Source: Planctomycetota bacterium (GTDB taxonomy: Bacteria; Planctomycetota; UBA1135; UBA2386). From it: a stretch of DNA of 6,724 bases. This document shows positions 1-6,316 of this stretch, piece after piece. The notes beneath the pieces are model-generated. The model was given only the letters and a program-made list of their open reading frames with translations, searched no databases and was not told the DNA's origin. The first letter of the stretch is position 1. Each line of letters opens with the position of its first letter. Location: NCBI GenBank assembly GCA_003235605.1, contig QJVU01000257.1, positions 1 to 6,724 on the forward strand, in the 5' to 3' direction. The translations under genes and the position numbers were made by a program.

Positions 1-339
1 GAACAGCTCGCGGTCGATCCAGACGGTGCCAGCCTCGATAGCGGTACGTTCCGTCTGTGAGATCGTGGGCAGGAGCTTCTTGGCCTTCAGGAAGGCCAGG
101 ACCTGTCGGGTGATCAGGAGCCGTCTGATGAACCTGACGTTGAGGGCGGCCGCAAGTGGCACGAACAGCCACCACAGCCACGCCGCGACCCCAAGAAGCC
201 AGAAGCCCAGAGCCAGGACCAGGGTCCAGACCCACAACCGTGCACCTGAGAACGCCATCCCCAGGAGCACCACGAGCGAAGCCCCCGCGACAACTGCCGC
301 CGGGGCACCAACCAGCAGACCATAGGTAGACATGAACAT
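1..339 (-). CDS. fadE: FadE-like membrane acyl-CoA dehydrogenase, N-terminal part (runs off left edge)
   Basis: Only the first 113 codons are in the window; the frame stays open to base 1. Seen: two hydrophobic, Trp/Leu-rich segments (about residues 5-30 and 33-65), a basic stretch with RFIRRLL, then FLKAKKLLPTISQTERTAIE followed by AGTVWIDRELF. From memory this tail matches the start of E. coli FadE (PPMSRTEKEAIDAGT...W...LF), including spacing to the membrane segments. FadE-type enzymes are large (about 800 aa) FAD-dependent, membrane-associated acyl-CoA dehydrogenases that do the first step of fatty-acid beta-oxidation; the catalytic domain would lie outside this window. Two in-frame ATGs (339 and 333) follow an in-frame TAA; the one at 339 is preferred because a GGGAG lies about 11 bases upstream. 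It is divergent from trkH. The substrate is inferred from the family only. Confidence 0.8.
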   Translation of the reverse strand, partial: MFMSTYGLLVGAPAAVVAGASLVVLLGMAFSGARLWVWTLVLALGFWLLGVAAWLWWLFVPLAAALNVRFIRRLLITRQVLAFLKAKKLLPTISQTERTAIEAGTVWIDRELF

Positions 340-428
340 TGTTACAGCGGCTCCCTGTTACTCATCGGCCAAAAGGGGCTGCTGTTTCAACTCCCAAGAT
401 CGCCGGGGATGGCTGCTGCGGGAAGGGG

Positions 429-468
429 CCTTGGTGCGTACCCGCTATAGAACTCGCTGGTACCAAGG
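429..468. repeat. Inverted repeat in the fadE-trkH divergent spacer
   Basis: CCTTG (429-433) pairs with CAAGG (464-468) and GTACC (438-442) pairs with GGTAC (459-463). This gives a 10-bp stem with a four-base bulge (434-437) and a 16-base loop (443-458). It ends 13 bases before the preferred trkH ATG, so it could be an operator or a leader hairpin affecting trkH translation. If trkH instead starts at the GTG at 434, the repeat would be coding. No regulator can be named. Confidence 0.4.
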
Positions 469-481
469 TTACTCTGCCGCG

Positions 482-2041
482 ATGAACCTGGCCCAGGTGT
501 CGCGGCTGCTGGGTGGCTTCACACTCTTCTTCTCCTTGGCCCTGGCGATCCCCATGGGCGTGGCACTCTACGAGGGGACCAGGCGGGCAGCGACCGGTTT
601 TGCCGTGGCCCTTGGTGTGGGACTCTTGGGGGCGGCGTTCCTGCGCCTGGCGGGGCGCAACGCCAGCAGCGCGTTCTTCCGGCGCGAGGGGTTGTTGGTC
701 GTCGGCCTGGCCTGGGTCGTGGCCGGCGCCCTGGGCGCGATGCCGTTCCTGTTCTCGGGTGCGCTAGCGTCACGGGCAGATGCGCTGTTCGAGAGCATCA
801 GCGGCCTCACCACGACCGGCGCCTCGGTGTTCGGCTCCGGGCCGAACGCGCGTGTGTCGGAGCTGCCCGACAGCATCCTGCTCTGGCGGGCGCTGCTCCA
901 GTGGCTGGGGGGCATGGGGATCATTCTGGTGTTCGTGGTCCTGCTGCCCGCGATGGGTGTTACCGGCAAGAACCTGCTCTCGTCGGAGCAGGTCGGAGTG
1001 CAGGACGAGGCAATGCGTCCGCGGATGCATCAGCAGTCGCGGGCGCTGTTCACCGTCTATGTCGTGTTGACCCTGGGCGCGACCGTGCTCTTCTGGCTGG
1101 CTGGGATGTCCGGATTCGATGCCCTGTGCCATGCGTTCACGACCATGTCTACGGGCGGCTTCTCTACCCACGACCTTTCCGTCGGCGAGTTCGACAACCT
1201 CGCCATCGAGCTCGTGGCAATCGTCTTCATGTTCCTGGCAGGCTGCAACTTCGCCTTGTTGTTGAGTGCGGCCCGCGGCGGGCTCAGGACACCGAGGACC
1301 GTGCTCAAGAACCCGGAGCTGCGGGTGTACACGCTGCTGATGCTGATCGTCGTCATCGGGATGACCCTGACCCTGTGGATCTCTGGGCAGGTGGTGCAGG
1401 ACCATGGTGGCGTGATCCGGGAGTACGGCAACTTCGGGCGAGCCTTACGGGATGCAGCATTCAATGCGGTCAGCATCCTCACCTCGACCGGCTACTGCAC
1501 CGCCAACTTCCAGAACTGGTTGAGCCCCTGCCTGGTGCTGCTGACGCTGTGCATGCTGGTGGGTGGCTGCAGCGGCTCGACGGCAGGCGGCATCAAGGGC
1601 ATCCGCTTCCTTGTCTGTGCCAGGCACATCGGTTATTCGGTGCACACGTTTATCAATCCCAAGCGCGTTGAGAAGATCCGGGTGGGAGATGTCGTGGTCC
1701 CCGAGCACATCGTTGCCGCGATCCTGGCGCTGGTGCTGATGTGGCTGGCAGGGGTCGTCGCCGGCACGGCATTGCTAGCCCTCGATCCGCGGTTGGACCT
1801 GCTGTCCGCATTCACCGCCAGCTGCAGCATGATGGGATGCACGGGCCCGGCGATCAGTGGCGTGGAGGCGGCAGGCGGTGGCGTCTACCAGTGCGTGAGC
1901 GAGGTCAACCTCGGTCCCTACGGCGGCTACGGCCAGCTCTACCCTGCTCACAAGCTGCTGATGTGCGTACAGATGGTGCTCGGCCGCCTGGAAATCATGG
2001 CACCGCTCGTGCTGCTGACGCCGGGCTTCTGGCGACGCTAG
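482..2041 (+). CDS. trkH: TrkH-family potassium uptake protein (membrane subunit)
   Basis: An inner-membrane K+ translocating subunit, 519 aa (E. coli TrkH is 483). It normally works with the cytosolic NAD-binding TrkA, which is not in this window. Seen: many hydrophobic segments and four membrane-pore-membrane repeats. Filter 1 is SGLTTTGASVF (107-117), filter 2 TTMSTGGFSTHD (220-231), filter 3 TSTGYCT (334-340) and filter 4 the region around MGCTGPAIS (451-459). Also present are LLQWLGGMGI (138-147), GGCSGSTAGGIKGIR (361-375) and the terminal GRLE...LTPGFWR (501-518). Filter 4 departs from the common NNLGPGLG and is followed by a longer Gly-rich loop. The ATG at 482 gives the family-like start MNLAQVSRLLG; the frame is open back to 332, and a GTG at 434 has GGAAGGGG (421-428) just upstream, so a 16-residue longer protein is possible. 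It is divergent from fadE and convergent with the next gene across 22 bases. Confidence 0.93.
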   Translation: MNLAQVSRLLGGFTLFFSLALAIPMGVALYEGTRRAATGFAVALGVGLLGAAFLRLAGRNASSAFFRREGLLVVGLAWVVAGALGAMPFLFSGALASRADALFESISGLTTTGASVFGSGPNARVSELPDSILLWRALLQWLGGMGIILVFVVLLPAMGVTGKNLLSSEQVGVQDEAMRPRMHQQSRALFTVYVVLTLGATVLFWLAGMSGFDALCHAFTTMSTGGFSTHDLSVGEFDNLAIELVAIVFMFLAGCNFALLLSAARGGLRTPRTVLKNPELRVYTLLMLIVVIGMTLTLWISGQVVQDHGGVIREYGNFGRALRDAAFNAVSILTSTGYCTANFQNWLSPCLVLLTLCMLVGGCSGSTAGGIKGIRFLVCARHIGYSVHTFINPKRVEKIRVGDVVVPEHIVAAILALVLMWLAGVVAGTALLALDPRLDLLSAFTASCSMMGCTGPAISGVEAAGGGVYQCVSEVNLGPYGGYGQLYPAHKLLMCVQMVLGRLEIMAPLVLLTPGFWRR

Positions 2042-2063
2042 GAGGAATGGCCGGAGCGAAGGC

Positions 2064-3179
2064 CTACTGGCCCTTGGTCTTGGCTTCGTCCTTGTTGCCT
2101 TCGGCCTTCTCGCCCGCCTCTTTCTTGTCCCCATTGTCCTTCTTGTCCTTGTCCGCACCTGCCTCGGCGGTGGCGTCCTTGTCCCGGAGCGTCCCGTCCA
2201 TGCGGACGTTCACCACCCATTCCCGCCACTCCTTGTCCAATGCGTCCAGGTCGATGCGCTTGAAGACCTTCTCGGTGACCGCCTCGATGTTGCTGTCGTT
2301 CTTCACCAGGAACACGAACTTGGGGATGATCTCCCGGTAGCGGGCATTCTCGTGGTGCATGAGGAACTGGCAGAGCGCCCAGCCCTGGGCGTAGCAGACC
2401 CCGGGGTTCGAGTAGTACTGGCTCTTGGTGTAGTTGAGCAGGTCCTTGATCTTCACGTACTGCTGGCGGTGGATCGCTGCCTTGACCACGGGCAGGCGCA
2501 TGTGGTTCATCCGGCCCAGCTCGGCGGGCATTCTGCGTCCCTTCACCTTCTGTGGCCGCGCTGAGTAGAAGTAGTCGCCCATGCCTTCGTTCAACCAGGA
2601 GGGCAGCTGCACCGGCGAGACCACGAGCCAGTGGAAGTACTGGTGCCACCCCTCGTGGGCGGCTGCTCCCAGGAGATCCATGGTGTACCGCGCCATCATC
2701 TTGCGGTAGTAGCCCTCCTTCATCAGCTCGTTTTCGTCCTCGTTGGAGAAGTCCTCGTCGTCGGAGTCCTGGTCGTCCATCCACTTGCCGGTGTCATAGC
2801 AGACCATCTCGTGCTCGAGGGGGCTGTAGTAGGCCCCGGCCCCTCGGGGTGCACCGTACTTGATGAACTGGGCGCGGTTCCTGAGCAGCTTGATCGCCTG
2901 CTTCTTGGTGAAGGGCTTCTTCGGGTTGAAGCACTTGTAGTAGACCTTGAACATGGTCTCCATGTGCTTCCCCAGGCGCTTGGCCTTCTCCATGCCTGCC
3001 TGGGACTGGATCTGGTAGTGGCGTGTTTCGTGGATCACGAAACCCTCGGGGCATTCGACCTTCCTCCACAACCCGGTCTTGAACGGGCGTGGGCGCTGGG
3101 CCCGGAGGTCGGATGCGAGGCCCGACAGCGCGGTAGCGGCAACGAGGGCGGCGAGAAGGAATGTCCGGGGTCTCTTCAT
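2064..3179 (-). CDS. Secreted DUF1570-like protein with HExxH zinc-peptidase signature
   Basis: 371 aa. Seen: an N-terminal signal peptide (basic MKRPR, hydrophobic 7-22, likely cleavage after LRA at about 27), so the product is exported. The core carries AAAHEGWHQYFH (172-183) with HEGWH at 175-179, and 18 residues on LPSWLNEGMGDYF (192-203) with Glu198. HExxH plus a downstream Glu in a WLNEG context is the gluzincin zinc-site pattern, found in DUF1570-type proteins that I associate mainly with planctomycetes. An acidic insert (DDQDSDDEDFSNEDENE, 135-151) precedes the site. The last 40 residues are a Lys/Asp/Glu/Ala-rich low-complexity tail, probably disordered. Peptidase activity is inferred; the substrate is unknown. 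The ATG at 3179 is chosen because it begins the signal peptide; there is no clear Shine-Dalgarno. It is divergent from arsC (95-base spacer) and convergent with trkH. Confidence 0.85.
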   Translation of the reverse strand: MKRPRTFLLAALVAATALSGLASDLRAQRPRPFKTGLWRKVECPEGFVIHETRHYQIQSQAGMEKAKRLGKHMETMFKVYYKCFNPKKPFTKKQAIKLLRNRAQFIKYGAPRGAGAYYSPLEHEMVCYDTGKWMDDQDSDDEDFSNEDENELMKEGYYRKMMARYTMDLLGAAAHEGWHQYFHWLVVSPVQLPSWLNEGMGDYFYSARPQKVKGRRMPAELGRMNHMRLPVVKAAIHRQQYVKIKDLLNYTKSQYYSNPGVCYAQGWALCQFLMHHENARYREIIPKFVFLVKNDSNIEAVTEKVFKRIDLDALDKEWREWVVNVRMDGTLRDKDATAEAGADKDKKDNGDKKEAGEKAEGNKDEAKTKGQ

Positions 3180-3274
3180 GACGTGTGGTGGGGCACGGCT
3201 CCGGCGGACGTGTTTCCCTGTTTACGGGATGCCCGGCCGGAACGCGAGAGGGGGTACCGGTATCCTCAACGACC

Positions 3275-3682
3275 ATGGCCCGGACCGTCCTGTTCCTGTG
3301 CGTGCAAAACTCGGCCCGCAGCCAGATGGCCGAAGGGATCTGCAAGGCCCTGGGACCACCGGGCCTGAGGGTGTTCTCGGCGGGGTCCGCGCCGGCAGAC
3401 GTGAACCCGGTGGCGGTCCAGGTGTTGGGTGAGATCGGCCTCGACATCTCCGATCAGCGATCCAAGTCGGTGGACGACATCGACCTGAAGAGCGTGGACA
3501 CCGTCATCACGCTGTGCGCGGAGGAGGTGTGCCCCTTGGTTCACGCCGGCTCCGAGCGCCTTCACTGGCCGTTGCCGGACCCTGCTGCGGAACCCGACGG
3601 GATTCGGCGCCTCGAGGCATTTCGCCACGTGCGGGACCAGCTGCGGGAGCGGATCGGTTCCTGGCTCGAGACCCACCGGTGA
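3275..3682 (+). CDS. arsC: Arsenate reductase ArsC, thioredoxin-dependent / low-MW phosphatase fold
   Basis: 135 aa, typical for the family. Seen: an N-terminal strand followed by the CX5R phosphate loop CVQNSARSQMAEG (Cys9, Arg15); VITLCAEEVCPL with Cys81 and Cys86, matching the redox cysteine pair that passes a disulfide to thioredoxin; and HWPLPDPA with Asp102, the general acid. In the family these three cysteines reduce arsenate to arsenite in the cytosol. The presence of both resolving cysteines favours ArsC over a plain tyrosine phosphatase. The ATG at 3275 is chosen because MARTVLFLCVQNS is the usual start; the frame is open upstream to 3185 but that part is not family-like. No good Shine-Dalgarno is seen; GAGAGGGGG at 3246-3254 is too far away. 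No arsR, arsB or acr3 gene is nearby, so an arsenic-resistance operon is not evident. The stop overlaps the next gene by four bases. Confidence 0.88.
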   Translation: MARTVLFLCVQNSARSQMAEGICKALGPPGLRVFSAGSAPADVNPVAVQVLGEIGLDISDQRSKSVDDIDLKSVDTVITLCAEEVCPLVHAGSERLHWPLPDPAAEPDGIRRLEAFRHVRDQLRERIGSWLETHR

Positions 3683-4131
3683 CCAGGGAGTACTTCTACG
3701 ACGTGGACCTGGGGGGGCGCCTCTTCCACGACGGGGGCGAACTCACCGAGCCGCGGTTCCTGGACTTTTTCTTCAAGCGCCTGCGTCCGAACGACACCGG
3801 CCGCTATCCCCGATACCCGTACCTGTCGCCCTGTGCAGGCGAGCTGAACTTCGTTCGGGCAGAGGACCGGCCGGTGGTGTTCCGTCGGCTCTCCGAGGAG
3901 GACTTGATCTATGCCGCGAGCCTGCGGCAGAGCTTCGACCCGGCGCAGATACGGGTTTCGGACACCGGCCGTCTCTACCATCCGGCCGTCGTGGGCAAGT
4001 TCGGTCTGATGCACTCGCATCTGGCGCTGCAGCTTGCGGACCGCGTCCACGAAGAGAAGGAGGGGGTCTACGTTCTGCGCTGGCAGGGCGGGGTCTACAC
4101 CATTCGCCCCCTGCAACCCCTGGTCCCCTAG
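3679..4131 (+). CDS. UPF0598/DUF4505 family protein (homologue of human C8orf82)
   Basis: 150 aa, starting at a GTG that overlaps the arsC stop in GTGA (3679-3682), which points to translational coupling. Seen: EYFYDVDLGGRLFHD (4-18), RFLDFFFKRLRPNDTGRY (26-43), YPYLSPCAGELNFVRAEDRP (46-65), VVFRRL (66-71), GRLYHPA (97-103) and VLRWQGGVYTIRPL (132-145). From memory these align along their whole length with human C8orf82 (EYFYDVDL.G.LF.D, FF.RLRPN.SGRY, FL..C..E.NF.R.EDRPVVF, GRLYHPA, RWQG). The biochemical role of this family is not known to me. No signal peptide or membrane segment is seen, so the protein is probably cytosolic. Strict retention of aromatic, Arg/Asp and Tyr-His residues between bacteria and animals suggests an enzyme or binding protein. 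The arsC pairing hints at redox or phosphatase-related work (inference). Its stop shares CTAG (4128-4131) with the opposing gene. Confidence 0.82.
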   Translation: MTREYFYDVDLGGRLFHDGGELTEPRFLDFFFKRLRPNDTGRYPRYPYLSPCAGELNFVRAEDRPVVFRRLSEEDLIYAASLRQSFDPAQIRVSDTGRLYHPAVVGKFGLMHSHLALQLADRVHEEKEGVYVLRWQGGVYTIRPLQPLVP

Positions 4132-4673
4132 TCGTGGGCCCGGTAGCAGCCCGCCATCAATACCAGCTGGCCGTCATAGGAGCCGAGGCCGTGGATGTGG
4201 TAGGTCCTGTTCTCCTTGCTGCCCGCCACCCACTCCCGAAACGTCTCGGTCCGGTTCTTGGTTTTGTTGAACCACACGATCTGCCTGTCGCCGGCGGGTC
4301 CGCGGATCAGTTGCCCCTTGTGCACGACCCTGTCGCCGTTGGACTTCTCGACCTGGCACGACAAGCGGAGCTCCCCGTTTGCCAGCCGAGTGGCGGTGTT
4401 TCGACCCTTGCCGGTTACGACGCTGCCGTCACCCATGGTGTCCTCGAGACGCACTTCTTGGGTGGTGGCGTCGATGGTGCGGTACCACTGTTGGACGCGG
4501 ATGCGGTAGAGCTCCTTGCCTGTGGTGTCGTAGCCCACGAACGTGCCGGTCCAGTGACCTTCGAGGTCCTGGAACACGTCCACTGGCCGCGCTGGTCGGG
4601 AGTCCTGGGGAGGTCCGGAAGCGAACAGCAGGATCAAGGGAAGGAGGGCTCTGCTATGTTGTGGTGCCAACAT
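4128..4673 (-). CDS. Small exported protein, probably beta-barrel (calycin/lipocalin-like), function unknown
   Basis: 181 aa. Seen: a short signal peptide (hydrophobic ALLPLILLFASG, 9-20), then a domain opening with FQDLEGHWTGTFVGYD (34-49) and running as alternating strand-like segments with TTQEVRLEDTMGDG, RNTATRLANGELRLSCQVE and QIVWFNKTKN, ending in GQLVLMAGCYRAHD. The L.G.W.G opening followed by about eight predicted strands resembles calycin-type barrels, but I do not recognise a named family. Cys106 and Cys176 could form a disulfide. Codon third positions are GC-rich throughout the mature part, which supports real coding. The ATG at 4673 is chosen because it begins the signal peptide; the open frame continues to 4781, but those residues are antisense to the amidohydrolase and look like nonsense. 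The start shares CATG with the plus-strand amidohydrolase and the stop shares CTAG with the DUF4505 gene, so there is no spacer on either side. Confidence 0.75.
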   Translation of the reverse strand: MLAPQHSRALLPLILLFASGPPQDSRPARPVDVFQDLEGHWTGTFVGYDTTGKELYRIRVQQWYRTIDATTQEVRLEDTMGDGSVVTGKGRNTATRLANGELRLSCQVEKSNGDRVVHKGQLIRGPAGDRQIVWFNKTKNRTETFREWVAGSKENRTYHIHGLGSYDGQLVLMAGCYRAHD

Positions 4674-5856
4674 GGTCTGGGAAAGCGTACAGGATCGGGT
4701 TTCCGGGTTGCTGCCAGAGCTGCGTCGGATCCGGCACGACTTCCACCAACATCCGGAGCTGGGCTTTCGGGAGCATCGCACCCAGGACGCGGTTCGACGC
4801 TGGTTGTCGCAGCATGGCTATGCGCCGCGGGACTGCGCCGGCACCGGCTTGGTGGCGGACCTGAGGCCCGGCGTGGTGCCCAGCCTGGCCCTGCGCGCGG
4901 ACCTGGATGCCCTGCCGATCCACGAGACCCTGGATGTGCCCTACCGGTCGGTGCACGAGGGTGTCGCCCACAAGTGCGGTCACGATGGCCACACCGCCAT
5001 CCTGATGGGGGTGGCGGCGCTGTTGGCCTCGGCAAAGGAGGCACTGCCGGCCCACGTCAACGTGCGGCTGTTGTTTCAACCCGCAGAGGAAGGCGTCCGC
5101 GGCGGCGGCGCCAAGGTGATGCTCGCGGAGGGGGCCCTGGAGGGGGTCTCCGAAGTCTACGGCTTGCACAACTGGCCCGGGTTCCCCAAGGGCGAGCTGC
5201 GGGTCAAGGCCGGTCCGGTCCTGGCCCAGGTGGACAACCTCCAGCTGCGCCTGGTGGGGGAGGGGGGCCACGGAGGCCAGCCTCACCGATGCCGGGATCC
5301 CATCGTGGCAGCAGCCCAGACCGTGTCGGCGCTGCAGACGATCGTGTCCCGGTCCGTGGGGCCGGGCGACGCGGCCGTGGTCAGCGTGGGCTGCCTCCAG
5401 GCTGGCACTACCCACAACGTGATCCCCAAGACCGCTACGATCCTCGGCACCATCCGCACCTTCGATCCGTCGGTGCGGGAGCGCGTTCACCGCCGGGTGC
5501 GGGAAATCGTCGGATCGGTTGGCCAGGCCATGGAGGTGGCGACCGAACTGGAGATCCAACCCGAGTACCCGGTGCTCGCCAACGATGGCGACCTGGCCGT
5601 GGCTGTCCGCGAGGTGGCCGTCGGGATCCTGGGAGCCGACAAGGTCAGCGATCAGGGCCTACCCCTGGCGGTCTCCGAAGACTTCGCGTTCTTTGCCGAG
5701 AGCGTCCCCGCGGCCTATTTCTTCCTGGGGGCCGGCCGAGGCGACGGCACCACGCCAGGTTGCCATCACCCGGATTTCGACTTCGACGACGACCTGTTGG
5801 CTACGGGGGTGCGGGTGTTTCTGGGCCTGTGCGCGGCAAGGACCAGCGCCGCCTAG
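4672..5856 (+). CDS. M20D-family metal-dependent amidohydrolase (hippurate / N-acyl-amino-acid hydrolase type)
   Basis: 394 aa, full family length. These cytosolic di-metal enzymes hydrolyse N-acyl amino acids and similar amides. Seen in order: RRIRHDFHQHPELGFREHRT (18-37), LALRADLDALPI (72-83), HKCGHDGHTAILMGVA (100-115) with ligands Cys102 and His104, FQPAEEGVRGGGAKVM (135-150) with the Glu139-Glu140 catalytic/metal pair, YGLHNWPG (163-170) with His166, the dimerisation-domain motif GHGGQPH (199-205), HNVIPKTATILGTIRTFD (248-265), SEDFAFF (335-341) and CHHPDFDFDDDLL (364-376) with His365 as a ligand. All expected metal ligands are present, so it is likely active; the exact substrate cannot be read from sequence. 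The ATG at 4672 gives the family-like start and no nearer in-frame alternative exists, but it has no well-placed Shine-Dalgarno. It starts within the CATG shared with the opposing gene and ends within CTAG shared with the pentapeptide-repeat gene. Confidence 0.92.
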   Translation: MVWESVQDRVSGLLPELRRIRHDFHQHPELGFREHRTQDAVRRWLSQHGYAPRDCAGTGLVADLRPGVVPSLALRADLDALPIHETLDVPYRSVHEGVAHKCGHDGHTAILMGVAALLASAKEALPAHVNVRLLFQPAEEGVRGGGAKVMLAEGALEGVSEVYGLHNWPGFPKGELRVKAGPVLAQVDNLQLRLVGEGGHGGQPHRCRDPIVAAAQTVSALQTIVSRSVGPGDAAVVSVGCLQAGTTHNVIPKTATILGTIRTFDPSVRERVHRRVREIVGSVGQAMEVATELEIQPEYPVLANDGDLAVAVREVAVGILGADKVSDQGLPLAVSEDFAFFAESVPAAYFFLGAGRGDGTTPGCHHPDFDFDDDLLATGVRVFLGLCAARTSAA

Positions 5857-6299
5857 GCGCGATCTCCCCCGGCCCGATGTTCCAGGGCCTGCACGTCGGA
5901 GCCCTGCACCAACAGGTCGGCCTTGCTGAGCAGGTCCGACTGGCTCTCGTCCAGTTTGGTCTGGCTGATGTTGGCTCCCATGAGCTTGGCGCCGCGCAGG
6001 TCTGCGCCGCGGAGATCGGCGCCTCGCAGGTAGGCGTGGCGGAGATCGGCATTCTGCAAGTGGGCGCCGCTCAGATCGGCATCCGAGAGGTTGGCGCCCT
6101 GGAGGTTGGCGTTCTCCAGGTGGGCGCCCCGCAGGCGCGCGTGACTCAAATCGCTGCGGCTCAGGTTGGCTCGCTTCAGGATCGCCCCCTCGAGATCGAC
6201 GCCTCGCATCTGCATGTTGGACAGGTTCCGCTTGGCGAAGCTGAATCGGGCGGCAGCATTCGGCAGGGCAAGGAGTCGGGTGATCTGTTCTCGCTTCAT
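5853..6299 (-). CDS. Pentapeptide-repeat protein
   Basis: 148 aa. Seen: a short N-terminal segment MKREQITRLLALPNAAA, then an unbroken five-residue period with a large hydrophobic centre residue at every fifth position: F21, L26, M31, L36 and on through I111 and L116. That is 20 consecutive pentapeptides of the A(D/N)LxG type, enough for five turns of a right-handed quadrilateral beta-helix. The tail 117-148 is degenerate and polar. No signal peptide or membrane segment is seen. Family members range from gyrase-binding DNA mimics to proteins of unknown role; this one is shorter than the roughly 180-220 aa Qnr/MfpA type and nothing here supports a gyrase role. The ATG at 6299 is the first in frame. 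The stop shares CTAG (5853-5856) with the amidohydrolase stop, and the gene lies 61 bases downstream of the acetyltransferase gene on the same strand. Confidence 0.88.
   Translation of the reverse strand: MKREQITRLLALPNAAARFSFAKRNLSNMQMRGVDLEGAILKRANLSRSDLSHARLRGAHLENANLQGANLSDADLSGAHLQNADLRHAYLRGADLRGADLRGAKLMGANISQTKLDESQSDLLSKADLLVQGSDVQALEHRAGGDRA
5946..6245 (-). repeat. 15-bp periodic coding repeat (20 pentapeptides)
   Basis: Twenty tandem degenerate 15-base units encode the A(D/N)LxG pentapeptides of the gene at 5853-6299. The units around 5990-6130 are most alike, with recurring GCGCC, AGATCGGC and AGGTTGGC blocks on the plus strand, suggesting recent internal duplication or gene conversion there. 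The period is strictly maintained without frame slips. Confidence 0.75.
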
Positions 6300-6316
6300 C
6301 GCCGCATCACCGCCGA

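Noticed and set aside
26..325. Plus-strand open frame of 99 codons at the left edge
   Set aside because: It is antisense to the FadE N-terminus, whose alignment to the family is clear; the product is low-complexity Arg/Ser/Ala.
332..481. Extending trkH upstream to the ATG at 332
   Set aside because: The added residues (CYSSAKRGCCFNSQDRRGW...) are not TrkH-like and would cover the divergent spacer; the family start matches 482.
901..1671. Plus-strand open frame of 256 codons inside trkH
   Set aside because: Wrong-frame shadow of trkH; the translation is Arg/Gly/Pro-rich without domain motifs.
2038..2064. Terminator between trkH and the DUF1570 gene
   Set aside because: Only a 4-bp GGCC/GGCC pairing is present around 2050-2064 with no T-run; too weak to call.
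3275..4131. Complete arsenic-resistance operon
   Set aside because: Only arsC is present; no arsR, arsB, acr3 or arsM homologue lies on either side within the window.
5846..5860. GCGCC...GGCGC hairpin at the shared stop as a bidirectional terminator
   Set aside because: A 5-bp stem with a 5-base loop but no T-tract on either strand; it may be only a consequence of CTAG in GC-rich flanks.
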